From positions 496,001 to 560,000 of the forward strand of contig NZ_CP013481.2 of the NCBI RefSeq assembly GCF_001465595.2: a DNA stretch of 64,000 nucleotides, given 5' to 3'. The stretch comes from Pandoraea apista. GTDB lineage: Bacteria; Pseudomonadota; Gammaproteobacteria; Burkholderiales; Burkholderiaceae. The notes under the pieces are model-generated. The model made no database searches. It was not told where the DNA came from and saw nothing but the letters and a program-made list of their open reading frames with translations. Shown here one piece after another: positions 50,611 to 59,851 of this stretch. Position numbers and translations under genes: made by a program. Each line of letters begins with the position of its first letter. The first letter of the stretch is position 1.

Positions 50611-52749
50611 CTACAGCCATGGCGAGAAGGCCGCCGAGTCCTTCTCCGGCGTGATGTACCACTGCCGCCGCGCCGGATCGTAGATCGCCCCGCGCGCCGT
50701 CAGTTCGTCCTTCGCCCCATAGGTGTCGCCGCTCAGGTAGCGGCGGGCGGGTGTGGTGTCCACGGGCATCGCCATATTGCGCACGAGCGCGTCGTCGGCG
50801 AGAAGCACGGTGCGCGGCAAGTCGAGCGAAGCAATGAAGCCGCTTTGCCGGGTCTCGTCGCTCGACGTGATCAGCGATACCGATTCTCGTGCCCGGGTCA
50901 TCGCCACGTAGAACAGATTCTTTTCGCTTTCCAGTGGCGCGAAAGGATTCGGAAACTCGTTGCGCTCCAGGAAGGGGATGACGACGTGATCGAACTCCTT
51001 GCCTTTGATGTTCGCGACGGTGTCTACGCTCACACGCGCACCCGCTCGCGTGCGGCGGACGGCGGAAAGACGCGCCATCATCGATGAAAAGTAATCGGCA
51101 AGGGGGGTGTCGTCGGCGGGCAGTGTCGACGCGTAGGCGCGCAGTGTGCGCTCGACAAGATCGACGTCGTACGGCCGCGCGTACAGGCGCGTGGCCACCG
51201 CCTGAAAATCGATCTTCTGACGAATACGGCGGAAGGCGTCGCTTGCCGAGAGCGTTGGCAGGCTCGCGCGCAACTCGCGAATCAACTGGCCGATGGTCGC
51301 GGCAGGTGTGCCCGGCACAGCCCCCAGCAGATACGACGTGTAGATCTGTTCGATCAGTTCCGGATGCTTTGCCGTCAACTGATACTGGTCACGCGACAGG
51401 CGAATGTTCGCGAAGATGCCGAGCACCGCGGCAACGGACATGCGTTCGCGCTCATCGATGGTTTCATGTGCGCGCATTGCCAACGCGAACACCGCGCGCA
51501 CGAAACGAATCTCTTCGCGGAACTGAAAGCCCTCTTTGTTCGGCGATTCGAATGGAATCTCGGCACGCCACAACGCCTCTTCTATCGATGCGCTCTGATG
51601 CCAGTCGCGCAGAAGCACGGCACACGTCGAGCGCTTGTCGCTGTCTTGCAGCCAGTGACGCACGTCTGCCAGTACCGCGTTTGCCATCCCGTCGTGCCCG
51701 CCGTCAGCCTTGATGACGTCGACAGGCGTGTGGCGCCTGACATACGACTCGATGGTTTTGCGCTTGAACGCAGCAACCGGGTAAGCGATATGCGGGCCAT
51801 GACGAAAGGTCCGTGTGAGCGGATAGGCGCTCGCGCCGGAGAAGTCCATGCGAAAGCGTTCGCCCATATACACGTCGCTCGCCCCCATCTCCCCGTGAAT
51901 GACCTGATCGCGATCGCCCACGCCGACGAAACGGCAATTCAGTGTGCGAAGCAAATGACGCAGCACCCGATACGATGCTTCATTGAAGTCGTGCTGCTCG
52001 TCGCATACGATCAACCGGCATGGTGCGAAGTACTGTGGCGCGATACTCTCGCGATCGATCAACTGCGCAAGATCGTATGTGGCGTCGAAACGATCCCGGA
52101 ACTTCGGTTCGTCCAGCGCACCCAGTCGGGCCCGCTCATAGGCCTGAGTGATCGCGTATTGCGCCGGCGTGACGTCCAGACGCTCGAGCAGGTCGCCAAG
52201 TTGTTCGTCGTCGACGTCGTCGAACAGTGCGCCGCCCGCCTTGAGCTTTCGCATGGCTTCGAGGCTTTGCGCCACATTGATGTGGTTGTCCTCGAAAGCG
52301 CCCGGCGCGTAGCGATCCTCGACGTCTTCGCGTAATGTCTCCATGGCCTCAATGAGGTAGGACGTGAGGAAACTGTCGCGTTGGATGCGGCGCGCGCGTT
52401 CGTTTGCCGTGGGAAGCGTTTCGAGGACATCATGGCTGTAGTCGTCGAAGGTCGAGACGCGCACCCGCTTGTGCAGATCGGCGTGAATGCCGGAGCGTTG
52501 CAGACGGGTGCGCAACACGTCGGCGGCGGTGGCGGTGAAGGTGAGGGCGAGGATTTGCTCGGGTGGCGTACCCCCGGCGATGGCTTCGCCGATCCGGGCG
52601 ACGAGCGTTGTTGTCTTGCCGGTGCCCGCGTTGGCCATAGCGATGCAGATTCGCTCGTTCGAGACCTGAAGGGCGATCTGTTCCACGGTCAGCGCGGGAC
52701 CGTTGGGCATGAAGCGAGGGGTGCGAAGCGGGGATTGGGTTTCACTCAT
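50611..52749 (-). CDS. SF1A (UvrD/Rep-like) helicase with C-terminal DUF5710 domain
   Basis: 712 aa from the ATG at 52749; in-frame starts upstream (to 52902) are possible. Helicase motifs in order: Q-like LTVEQIALQV, Walker A ANAGTGKTTTL near 40-50, LTFTATAADVLRTRL, Walker B VCDEQHDFNEA, VGVGDRDQVIHG, LTRTFRHG, and late VANIKGKEFDHVVIPF with LFYVAMTRARESV. The last 40 residues (AKDELTARGAIYDPARRQWYITP, then FSPWL) match DUF5710, a small domain often fused to nucleic-acid enzymes of mobile elements. The Walker B box is DEQH, like UvrD/PcrA. Role in repair or plasmid/phage DNA handling not determined. Confidence 0.9.
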   Translation of the reverse strand: MSETQSPLRTPRFMPNGPALTVEQIALQVSNERICIAMANAGTGKTTTLVARIGEAIAGGTPPEQILALTFTATAADVLRTRLQRSGIHADLHKRVRVSTFDDYSHDVLETLPTANERARRIQRDSFLTSYLIEAMETLREDVEDRYAPGAFEDNHINVAQSLEAMRKLKAGGALFDDVDDEQLGDLLERLDVTPAQYAITQAYERARLGALDEPKFRDRFDATYDLAQLIDRESIAPQYFAPCRLIVCDEQHDFNEASYRVLRHLLRTLNCRFVGVGDRDQVIHGEMGASDVYMGERFRMDFSGASAYPLTRTFRHGPHIAYPVAAFKRKTIESYVRRHTPVDVIKADGGHDGMANAVLADVRHWLQDSDKRSTCAVLLRDWHQSASIEEALWRAEIPFESPNKEGFQFREEIRFVRAVFALAMRAHETIDERERMSVAAVLGIFANIRLSRDQYQLTAKHPELIEQIYTSYLLGAVPGTPAATIGQLIRELRASLPTLSASDAFRRIRQKIDFQAVATRLYARPYDVDLVERTLRAYASTLPADDTPLADYFSSMMARLSAVRRTRAGARVSVDTVANIKGKEFDHVVIPFLERNEFPNPFAPLESEKNLFYVAMTRARESVSLITSSDETRQSGFIASLDLPRTVLLADDALVRNMAMPVDTTPARRYLSGDTYGAKDELTARGAIYDPARRQWYITPEKDSAAFSPWL

Positions 52750-52985
52750 GGCGTCGACCTTGCTGAGAACGGGCGATGCATGATGATGCGTCATGAGTCG
52801 GGCCCGTCGAAATCTGCGGCAGCGGCGACAATCGCCAGCTATGCGTGTCGCGGATTCTACTCGCGTCGAACGGCCGCCCCCTGCAACTGGCCCGGGGCGC
52901 ACTCGTGAGCGGGCGCACAGCGCCGTCGCCCTGACACGGACGACGGCCTGCCGCCTGATGGCTTACGACGACTTGCTAAGGCGCG

Positions 52986-54446
52986 TTACCACTTCTCGTC
53001 CTGCGTCGCCGCCGATGGGGTGGCGGTCTGCGCCGTCCCCTTCTTCGTTGCTTTCTCGCCAGCCGTGGCTCTGGCGGCCGTGGCGGTCGTGGTGGTCGTA
53101 GCGTTAGGCGCCGCATCCGCCGTCGCAGCGACTCCCGCCTGCGGTGCTGCCTGAGCAGGCCGGGCGGCAAGCTCGCCCCGCACCTGAAGACCTGCGATTG
53201 GCAGGGCGTCGAGGTTGAGGTTGCTGCGCACGTTCTCAAGATGACCGTACGACAGATTTTGGGTCACGCGCTCCACGATCAGTTCGCAGCACGGATTCTC
53301 GGCGCGTCCGAGGCTTTGCCCCGTCTGAGGATCCTTGAACTCGTTGCCCAACGCGACGACCGCGTAGCGGCCGCCTTCACGCAGCGCCTGCCCGCCCTGG
53401 CTGACGACGACATTGGTGCCGTCGCGCCCGAGTACCGTAATCGGGAACGTCGATTGCAGGATGGCGCTGACGATCGCCTTGCTGGCCTGGTCTGTCATCT
53501 CGTTGAGAATGCGTTGTCCGTCGACACCAGTGCTCAGTGTGGTCGGTGCCGTTGCCGGCAGCGTATGACTCAACGAACTGGCCGCCGAGACCTGACGCGT
53601 GGCCACGTTCACCATCTTCTGCGAGAGGGCCCAGCCGCCCGAATAGCTGACCAGTTGACGATCGCTCGTGCGCAACTGCCGAGCCTGCCGCGTGTAGTTG
53701 AACGCGCTCACGCGGGCACTCCACACCAGATCGGCGCTGGCGGCCTGCGAGAGCTTCGCCAGTTCTGCGCTGGGCGCCTCGCCGGACTTGATCATGTCGA
53801 GTTCCTGCTCGATCTCGGGACTCATTTCGCGGTCCAGTACGGCGAAACGGCCGGTCTGCACGAGGGCATCGCTCACGCGTTGACGCAGCGTTGCTGCAAC
53901 CTCCCGCGACGGCACGCTGGTGTCGCCCATGGGCAGCGAGGCCTGCGAGAAGACGACCGGGCCGACCACGATCTTGAGTTTCTGCATGTCGGCGGACGGC
54001 TTGAATTTCGCGATCTCGGCCTCGATGCTCGCCTTATAGCGCTTGGACAGCACGCCCGGCTCGTCGAGACTGATCACACGCAGACGCTGAATCACACCGC
54101 CCGAGCGTTGCTGAACGATGTCGGCGAACGCGTTTGCCCGCAGCGACGCCGAGTCCCGGTTCAAACTGACGTCCAGCCCGTACTTGGCGGTCACACTATC
54201 GGACTGGATCACGGCGCCGTTGACTTGCATCAGCGCGAGCTTCATCGCTTCGAGCACGGCTTCGCCGGCGGAGTTGCCGAAGCCGACCGCAGCCGTCTTT
54301 TCAGTCTCGACTTTGCCAACGTCCGGCACGGGCGCCGCTGCGCTGGGCGCGGAGGCGGGCGTTTGCGCGGGGTCTCCCGGTTTTCCGGAGCAGCCGGCAA
54401 TAAAAAAGAGGGCCGCGAGGGCCCCCGTGAGCGAGTTACGCATCAT
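52986..54446 (-). CDS. CsgG-domain lipoprotein
   Basis: 486 aa. Signal peptide with lipobox FFIAGC-S. A Pro/Ala-rich linker precedes a first region (AAVGFGNSAGEAVLEAMKLALMQVNGAVI pattern, FlgT/LPP20-like). A CsgG/HfaB-like domain follows (LKIVVGPVVFSQA, RVSDALVQTGRFAVLDREMSPEIEQELD pattern, ADLVWSARVSAF). Near the C-terminus are VTQNLSYGHLENVRSNLNLDAL and a low-complexity Ala/Thr tail. CsgG proteins form outer-membrane export channels for curli, but many CsgG-domain lipoproteins are structural or PBP-activator-like. It is the last gene of a four-gene operon of exported proteins; no curlin subunit is recognisable. Confidence 0.85.
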   Translation of the reverse strand: MMRNSLTGALAALFFIAGCSGKPGDPAQTPASAPSAAAPVPDVGKVETEKTAAVGFGNSAGEAVLEAMKLALMQVNGAVIQSDSVTAKYGLDVSLNRDSASLRANAFADIVQQRSGGVIQRLRVISLDEPGVLSKRYKASIEAEIAKFKPSADMQKLKIVVGPVVFSQASLPMGDTSVPSREVAATLRQRVSDALVQTGRFAVLDREMSPEIEQELDMIKSGEAPSAELAKLSQAASADLVWSARVSAFNYTRQARQLRTSDRQLVSYSGGWALSQKMVNVATRQVSAASSLSHTLPATAPTTLSTGVDGQRILNEMTDQASKAIVSAILQSTFPITVLGRDGTNVVVSQGGQALREGGRYAVVALGNEFKDPQTGQSLGRAENPCCELIVERVTQNLSYGHLENVRSNLNLDALPIAGLQVRGELAARPAQAAPQAGVAATADAAPNATTTTTATAARATAGEKATKKGTAQTATPSAATQDEKW

Positions 54447-54468
54447 GTTGTAGGTAGAGTGTTTCGGC

Positions 54469-55119
54469 TTACAGCGCTGCGAGTGCCTTGGTGGCGTCCG
54501 ACGGCACGTCGATACCGTTGCTGCGTGCGAAGTCGATGGCGTTCTTCAGCGCCTTGCCGGCTTCCGTGACCGAGCCAGGGAAGTTCGACACAACGTAGGC
54601 GGCACCGCCCAGCGAGGTGAGTGCCATCGGCGAGGCGCTCTTCATGTTGGTGCCCATCGCCGTCACGTCGTTGCGCATACCGGCGTAATGCACCATGCCC
54701 AGAGCGAGGTGTCCGAGGCCCTGCGCAAAGGTCTTCTTCGAGGCGTCGTCGAGTACCGGCTTTTCCTTGAGCTTGGCCGCGATCGCGCCGCTCGTGTCGT
54801 CCACGGCGTTCACAGCCTTCGACGCGGAGTCCTTGTCTTGCGTCGAACCCGACGTCAATTGCGCCACGACGGCAGCGGCCTGTTCGGCTTGCGTTTTCAG
54901 ACCGAGCGCTTCGCCCATCTTGGCATTGGCGTTGAGCACGTCAACGTTGGCGGCGACGTAGTTCTTCACCAGTGCAGCTTGCTGGCCCGACAGGTCAACG
55001 CTGCTATCCGACTTGCTGCCGCCGCCCACGAGGCTGGTCAGCCCGCCGAGTTGCGCGTACGAGGCGCCCGAGGCACCGACAAGAGCGGCTGCAACGGCGC
55101 AAGCGATGATTTTCTTCAT
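54469..55119 (-). CDS. Small exported protein of unknown function
   Basis: 216 aa with a clear signal peptide (IIACAVAAALVGASGASYA). The mature part is Ala/Ser/Lys-rich and helical (QQAALVKNYVAANVDVLNANAKMGEALGLKTQAEQAAAVV pattern), with one aromatic patch (GLGHLALGMVHYAGMRNDV). No cysteine pairs and no family that I recognise; it could be a periplasmic chaperone or exported structural protein. It sits between the FlgT-like protein gene and the CsgG lipoprotein gene with 39- and 22-nt gaps, so the three are co-transcribed. Confidence 0.82.
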   Translation of the reverse strand: MKKIIACAVAAALVGASGASYAQLGGLTSLVGGGSKSDSSVDLSGQQAALVKNYVAANVDVLNANAKMGEALGLKTQAEQAAAVVAQLTSGSTQDKDSASKAVNAVDDTSGAIAAKLKEKPVLDDASKKTFAQGLGHLALGMVHYAGMRNDVTAMGTNMKSASPMALTSLGGAAYVVSNFPGSVTEAGKALKNAIDFARSNGIDVPSDATKALAAL

Positions 55120-55158
55120 GAACGTCTTCTCCAGGAGTGGGATGGTTGAATGCGGTAA

Positions 55159-56289
55159 TTAACGCAAACTGAGATTGGTGATCTGGCTGGTCAATTCGCG
55201 TGCGGCGTTGTTGGCGGCCAGACGCAACGCATTGGTACGCGCTTCCGCCTCGGTCGGCCCGGTACCAGCGTATTGAACGGGCCCCACCGAGGCCACGGTG
55301 TCGGGAATGGTCTGGCCGATGTCGAGCAGCTTTGCGTTGACGGTGACTGCCACACGCATAAGACCGGAGTTCGGATCGCGATCGGCCAGACCGACATCGA
55401 GCGTGCCCAGCGCGATGTACGACATGCGGGCAACACGCATGCCCGAGACCATCGAGGCAAGCGTTGCCGGCTTCAGGTCCATGCCGTTCTGGTAGTCGTT
55501 CTCGACATTGGCGACCTTGAATTGACCACCAGTGTACGGCTCGATCAGTGCGGCTTCGTTGACCTTGAAGCCGGCTTTCGCGAATGTCGACGTGAAGACC
55601 TGTGAAAGGTTGGCGCTGGGAATCAGGCGGAACGTGTTATCGGTGGCACGTCGCGTCGTGCTGCCACCGGTCTCGACGGATACCGAGCTTTGCACCGATG
55701 CCGACATCTTTGCGCTCGTCGCCGCATGGGTGCCGATCTGATTGCTGCGGACGCTCTCGCCTTCGGTGCCTTGCTCCGACGCGTTGACTTGCGCCTTGAC
55801 ATCGGCTTTGCGGTCGACACGCTTGTACACGCGATCGTCGTAGGCGCGGGAGGTACCGACTTCACGGGATACGAAGATGAACGCCAGCGGCGAGCGTCCG
55901 GCGGGACCACCCTTGGCGACTGCGGAATTGCTCTTCACGGCATTGCGCAGATTTGCCACGTTGAGCGAGACCCGCACGGCGACCGTGTATTGCTTCTTGT
56001 CCGAGTTTTCGTCTTCGGCGAGGATCGTCGAGTCGAGAATGTATCGATCCGGCTCGGCAAGGATCTTCTGGCGAATCGCGTCGAAGTTCTCCGACTCCGC
56101 TTCACCGGCCTCGGCGTAGTAGAACTCCACTGCCTTCATTTGTGCGGCCGACAGAGCACGAGCTTTGTCGTCGCGCGAGATCGACCAGCCTTCATAACTT
56201 ACGGTCGCCTTGCCGCGCGCTTGCTGCACTTGTGCAACGGCACCCGACGCGAATATGGCGGCAGCGAACAGCAGAATCAGTGTCTTCAT
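55159..56289 (-). CDS. Exported protein with LPP20/FlgT-like N-terminal domain
   Basis: 376 aa. The ATG at 56289 overlaps the preceding stop (TGATG). Signal peptide TLILLFAAAIFASGAVA. The N-terminal region (ARGKATVSYEGWSISRDDKARALSAAQMKAVEFYYAE pattern, ILDSTILAEDENSDKKQYTVAVRVSLNVANLRNAV) has the LPP20/FlgT-N look: alternating helix and strand with an Ala/Asn-rich helix. The C-terminus (GTGPTEAEARTNALRLAANNAARELTSQI pattern) repeats it, so two copies of the domain may flank a central portion. Co-operonic with the CsgG lipoprotein; presumably part of the same envelope assembly. Confidence 0.8.
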   Translation of the reverse strand: MKTLILLFAAAIFASGAVAQVQQARGKATVSYEGWSISRDDKARALSAAQMKAVEFYYAEAGEAESENFDAIRQKILAEPDRYILDSTILAEDENSDKKQYTVAVRVSLNVANLRNAVKSNSAVAKGGPAGRSPLAFIFVSREVGTSRAYDDRVYKRVDRKADVKAQVNASEQGTEGESVRSNQIGTHAATSAKMSASVQSSVSVETGGSTTRRATDNTFRLIPSANLSQVFTSTFAKAGFKVNEAALIEPYTGGQFKVANVENDYQNGMDLKPATLASMVSGMRVARMSYIALGTLDVGLADRDPNSGLMRVAVTVNAKLLDIGQTIPDTVASVGPVQYAGTGPTEAEARTNALRLAANNAARELTSQITNLSLR

Positions 56290-57482
56290 CACTTGCATAG
56301 CTTCATCAATCCCATCGTCTTGTCGATTTGCGACGAAATGTCCGACGCCGAAGCGGCAGACTTCACCCATGACGTGTCCGCGCCCGCCACTGACTCGGCA
56401 AGTTTCACGAACAGACCGTTGACGGAGTCGTAGTAGGCCGGGAAATCGTCGACCCACGTTTGCGAGGCCGGCACTGGTTTCACTTCGCCGTTCTTGAGCG
56501 AAGTATTGAGGTAGGTCGTGCCGGTCAGCGGCTCGCGAATGGCAACGTCTGCATAGCTGCCATAGATATACGCGGTGCCTACTGCGTTCTCGCTGTACTT
56601 GATTTTTTTGAAGTTCTTGAGCGTGACATCGATCTCGTAGTCCGGTTGCGGCAGCTTGAGATTGAAGACCGTGCCGTCCATGATCTGCATCGACATGACG
56701 TTCCCGATCGCGTAGCCCTTCGAGTACGGCACGACAGGCACACCGATGCGTGTGGAGATGGCTTCGCTCACCATGTCGGCGACCCAGGTTTGCGCTGCGC
56801 CAGGCGTGCCTTTCAGGTAGTCGGGCAGCACAGCGACCGCTTCCGGCGCGACTTCCACATGGGTGACTTGCAGATAACGCGGCGCCTGATCGGGCAACTG
56901 GGCCTGCGCCAGGGAATCGGCGAAGCGGGCGTACAGGCCGGGCTTCCCGTTTGCGCCGTCGTAGACCATACGCACGCGATCAAGCACCTCTGCGCGAGTC
57001 GGCTCGTGATCGAGGTTGTCGACGTACCCGAAGCTGACCGGGTACGAGCGCAGAACGGTCATCGATTTGAAGTCGAAGAACAGCACCTGAGCGCGAAGCA
57101 GGACAAACAGCTTGCGGATCGCGCCGAAGCGCTCGACAGAAACCGTCTCGGTATTGATGACGAGCGAGACGACGAGCGCCTGGTCCCGGCCCTTCAACTG
57201 ATCGATCGGCCCGGTCGTGAGCGTGAGGTGTCTGGCCGGATTTTTCGCCACGGCGGCCAGAAGACGTTTGTAGGGCGAATCGCCCGCAGCTTTCAGACCG
57301 CTCTCGTAAGCGCGGGAATAGGGGAATCGCTTGTCGATGCTGGCGGCGTCGCCACCATAGGCCGCGCCGGCAAACGTGACGGTCTTGTCTGTGATCTGCG
57401 CCTGAACGTGGCTCGCAAAGACCATCGAGAATGCCACCGAAAAAGCGGCGGCAAGACGGAAGAGAAATCCGTCGGCTTTCAT
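56289..57482 (-). CDS. Exported protein of unknown function, first gene of the CsgG operon
   Basis: 397 aa with a signal peptide (LAAAFSVAFSMVFASHVQA). The mature chain is mixed alpha/beta: TDKTVTFAGAAYGGDAASIDKRFPYSRAYESGL pattern, LRAQVLFFDFKSMTVLRSYPVSFGYVDNL, AQTWVADMVSEAISTRIGVPVVPYSKGYAIGNVMSM pattern, QPDYEIDVTLKNFKKIKY. No family assigned. The stop overlaps the next start (TGATG). The first gene of a four-gene operon of secreted proteins. A candidate sigma-70 promoter (TTGACT near 57566 on the minus strand) precedes it. Confidence 0.8.
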   Translation of the reverse strand: MKADGFLFRLAAAFSVAFSMVFASHVQAQITDKTVTFAGAAYGGDAASIDKRFPYSRAYESGLKAAGDSPYKRLLAAVAKNPARHLTLTTGPIDQLKGRDQALVVSLVINTETVSVERFGAIRKLFVLLRAQVLFFDFKSMTVLRSYPVSFGYVDNLDHEPTRAEVLDRVRMVYDGANGKPGLYARFADSLAQAQLPDQAPRYLQVTHVEVAPEAVAVLPDYLKGTPGAAQTWVADMVSEAISTRIGVPVVPYSKGYAIGNVMSMQIMDGTVFNLKLPQPDYEIDVTLKNFKKIKYSENAVGTAYIYGSYADVAIREPLTGTTYLNTSLKNGEVKPVPASQTWVDDFPAYYDSVNGLFVKLAESVAGADTSWVKSAASASDISSQIDKTMGLMKLCK

Positions 57483-57710
57483 ATTGTTATGCTCCCCGGT
57501 ACGCGCCGCTGAATTTGGGACGCGTGGACGCGGAATACTGGATTACTAACTATTTCAAGTCAATCGATTGGCGTCGATCCTATTTGAATTGATAGGGATG
57601 AATGCGAGTTGTATGCAGGGCCGATGTAGGTAATTCGGCGTAAATGCCGTGACCGGAATTCCGATGGAGGTCGTTGTGGAGACGAGCACGAAGGGCGTGT
57701 AATGGGTCGG

Positions 57711-57739
57711 TTGCAAGCCTTTGCCAAATGCGCTATAGT
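57711..57739 (+). promoter_or_regulatory. Sigma-70 promoter of the tRNA-Ala/tRNA-Glu operon
   Basis: TTGCAA (57711-57716), a 17-nt spacer and TATAGT (57734-57739). Transcription would start near 57746, about 9 nt before tRNA-Ala. Confidence 0.75.
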
Positions 57740-57754
57740 CACGCCTCTTCGCGC

Positions 57755-57830
<76 letters not shown>

Positions 57831-57847
57831 AACGAACGACGGTTTCC

Positions 57848-57923
57848 GTCCCCTTCGTCTAGAGGCCTAGGACATCACCCTTTCACGGTGAGTACAGGGG
57901 TTCGAATCCCCTAGGGGACGCCA
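57848..57923 (+). tRNA. tRNA-Glu(TTC)
   Basis: 76 nt including CCA. Acceptor GTCCCCT pairs with AGGGGAC. Anticodon arm CACC-CTTTCAC-GGTG with anticodon TTC, T-arm AGGGGTTCGAATCCCCT. It follows tRNA-Ala by 17 nt in one operon. Confidence 0.97.
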
Positions 57924-57989
57924 TCTATCGGCAGCGGTGTGATGCACACATCGAAGCCGGCCGGCGTCAGATTCGGCAAAACGCATAGC

Positions 57990-58024
57990 AAAGGCCGGAT
58001 GTCTTTCGAGACATCCGGCCTTTT
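57990..58024 (+). terminator. Intrinsic terminator of the tRNA operon
   Basis: AAAGGCCGGATGTCT (57990-58004) pairs perfectly with AGACATCCGGCCTTT (58009-58023) around TTCG and is followed by T. Confidence 0.92.
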
Positions 58025-58138
58025 GCGTTTACCCTTCCTATCGGTTTTTCCCGGCGATCGCGTTATCTGCACATGCAATAACGCTTTGGCGACGATTTAA
58101 AAACTCATCAGCTAACTGAATCGGGTTACAAACATTTC

Positions 58139-58184
58139 AGCCCCGCCTCGACGTCGACTTTCGGCATCGGGGCGGGGCTTTTCG
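58139..58184 (+). terminator. Second intrinsic terminator in the tRNA-wecB gap
   Basis: AGCCCCGCC (58139-58147) pairs with GGCGGGGCT (58171-58179), followed by TTTTCG. It is 115 nt beyond the tRNA operon terminator, so it must end another transcript, perhaps a small RNA beginning after 58025, or act as a backup. No promoter of good quality is visible. Confidence 0.65.
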
Positions 58185-58583
58185 TCGCTGTCGTCACCAT
58201 TGCAGCGACCGCATGTTCGAGGCTTTGATTGTTGCGCGTGCGCGACATGGGCGATCCCCCGAATCACCGGGGGACAGTATGGGGACGGTCGGCTTATACC
58301 ATGCACTCATCATAAGTTTGCGTAAAGCCGATACATAAGTGGCATAGAGCAAACGTTCAGGTGGTAAGAGGAGCATATCAATCCGGGTATTTCCACGCCG
58401 GTATTGAAGATCGTCAGTCGCTGCACACAATTCATCCAAATAAGTTGGACTCCAATGGAACTGAATTGGCTTCGCAGCAAACCTATCGACCTCGCGCCAC
58501 GCCCCGCCCCTGTCCGAAGTCCCCCGGGGTAAAAAAGCCTTCATGCCGCAAGGTGTGAATAGGCTCGATGAAAGCGTAGGAAT
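58185..58583. promoter_or_regulatory. 399-nt region upstream of wecB
   Basis: No gene that I can support; minus-strand open frames at 58112-58778 lack coding features and starts. It presumably holds the promoter of the polysaccharide operon, but no convincing -35/-10 pair can be chosen by eye. AGGA at 58578 is the ribosome site of wecB. Confidence 0.35.
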
Positions 58584-59744
58584 ATGAAAGTCCTGTCTAT
58601 CTTCGGCACACGGCCCGAAGCGATCAAGATGGCGCCTTTGGTCACGGCACTTGATCGCGAACCCGGCATCGATAGCGTCGTGTGCGTGACCGGTCAGCAT
58701 CGCCAGATGCTCGATCAGGTAATGTCGCTGTTCGACCTCAAGGCCAAGTACGACCTTGAAGTCATGATGCCTAATCAAACGCTCAACGGTCTTTTCTCAC
58801 GTGCCATCGCACGTGTCGATGCCGTTCTGGAGACGGAGAAACCCGATTACGTGCTGGTTCACGGCGACACGAGTACAGCCGCCGCCTGCGCACTCGCCGC
58901 GTTTCATCGCCGCATTCCGATCGGGCATGTGGAGGCGGGACTGCGCACAGGCGACTTGTCCAAGCCGTTTCCGGAGGAGATGAATCGCCGTGTGGTCGAT
59001 TGCGTTGGCAATTGGCTGTTTGCGCCGACGTCGACATCCCGGGAAAACTTGCAGCGTGAAAATCTGCAAGGCCGAATCGCCGTGACGGGTAATACCGTGA
59101 TCGACGCGCTGGCGACGCTCACGGCGCGTTTGCGTGACGACTCGCCGCTCGCTGCTGCCGCTGCGGCACGCTATTCGTGGCTCGATGCATCGCGCCGTCT
59201 GGTGCTCGTGACGGGCCATCGCCGTGAGAGTTTTGGCGGCGGTTTCCTCAATATCTGCGCAGCGCTTGCCGATCTCGCGCGGCGCGACGATGTGCAGATT
59301 GTCTACCCGGTGCACCTGAACCCGGCAGTTCGCGACGTTGTGCTGACCGAGCTGGCCGGCCTGAGTAACGTGCATCTGATCGATCCGCTCGACTACGTCG
59401 ATTTCGTCTGGTTCATGCAGCGGGCCTACGTGATCCTGACCGACTCTGGGGGCGTGCAGGAAGAAGCGCCATATCTCGGCAAGCCGGTGCTCGTCATGCG
59501 CGATGTGACCGAACGACCGGAAGCCGTTGCCGCAGGAACGGTGGCGCTCGTCGGCGCGAACCGAGGGCGCATCGTCGAAGGCGTGACACGTCTTCTCGAC
59601 GATCTGGCGTATCACACGTCGTTCTCACGACGTCTGAACCCCTATGGCGATGGCCATGCCTCGCAGCGCATCGTGGCAGCCCTTTGCGGGCGCGCAATGA
59701 GCGAATTCGATCCAGGTTGCCCGGTAGAGCGCCGGGATCACTGA
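58584..59744 (+). CDS. wecB: UDP-N-acetylglucosamine 2-epimerase (non-hydrolysing)
   Basis: 386 aa, full family length. Hallmarks: FGTRPEAIKMAPLV at the N-terminus, VLVHGDTSTA, GHVEAGLRTGDL, PEEMNRR, TGNTVIDAL, TGHRRESFG, YPVHLNP, and the C-terminal TDSGGVQEEAPYLGKPVLVMRDVTERPEA pattern. It interconverts UDP-GlcNAc and UDP-ManNAc in the cytoplasm. Its place directly ahead of a BcsB-like and an NfrB-like gene suggests it feeds UDP-ManNAc to a secreted polysaccharide rather than to enterobacterial common antigen. Confidence 0.95.
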   Translation: MKVLSIFGTRPEAIKMAPLVTALDREPGIDSVVCVTGQHRQMLDQVMSLFDLKAKYDLEVMMPNQTLNGLFSRAIARVDAVLETEKPDYVLVHGDTSTAAACALAAFHRRIPIGHVEAGLRTGDLSKPFPEEMNRRVVDCVGNWLFAPTSTSRENLQRENLQGRIAVTGNTVIDALATLTARLRDDSPLAAAAAARYSWLDASRRLVLVTGHRRESFGGGFLNICAALADLARRDDVQIVYPVHLNPAVRDVVLTELAGLSNVHLIDPLDYVDFVWFMQRAYVILTDSGGVQEEAPYLGKPVLVMRDVTERPEAVAAGTVALVGANRGRIVEGVTRLLDDLAYHTSFSRRLNPYGDGHASQRIVAALCGRAMSEFDPGCPVERRDH

Positions 59745-59851
59745 GATCCGGGTGGGTGCCGACGCGATTGATTGTCTCGCTGCCTCCGCCAAAGTCGTCC
59801 CACTGCGTTGCGTCCACCGGCACGGACGAAACGCCAACTTACGGATAATTC

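Noticed and set aside
53241..57512. Long plus-strand open frames opposite the CsgG operon (53241-54569, 55690-56433, 56460-57512)
   Set aside because: The minus-strand set shows signal peptides, lipobox and coupled starts; the plus-strand frames are compositional shadows.
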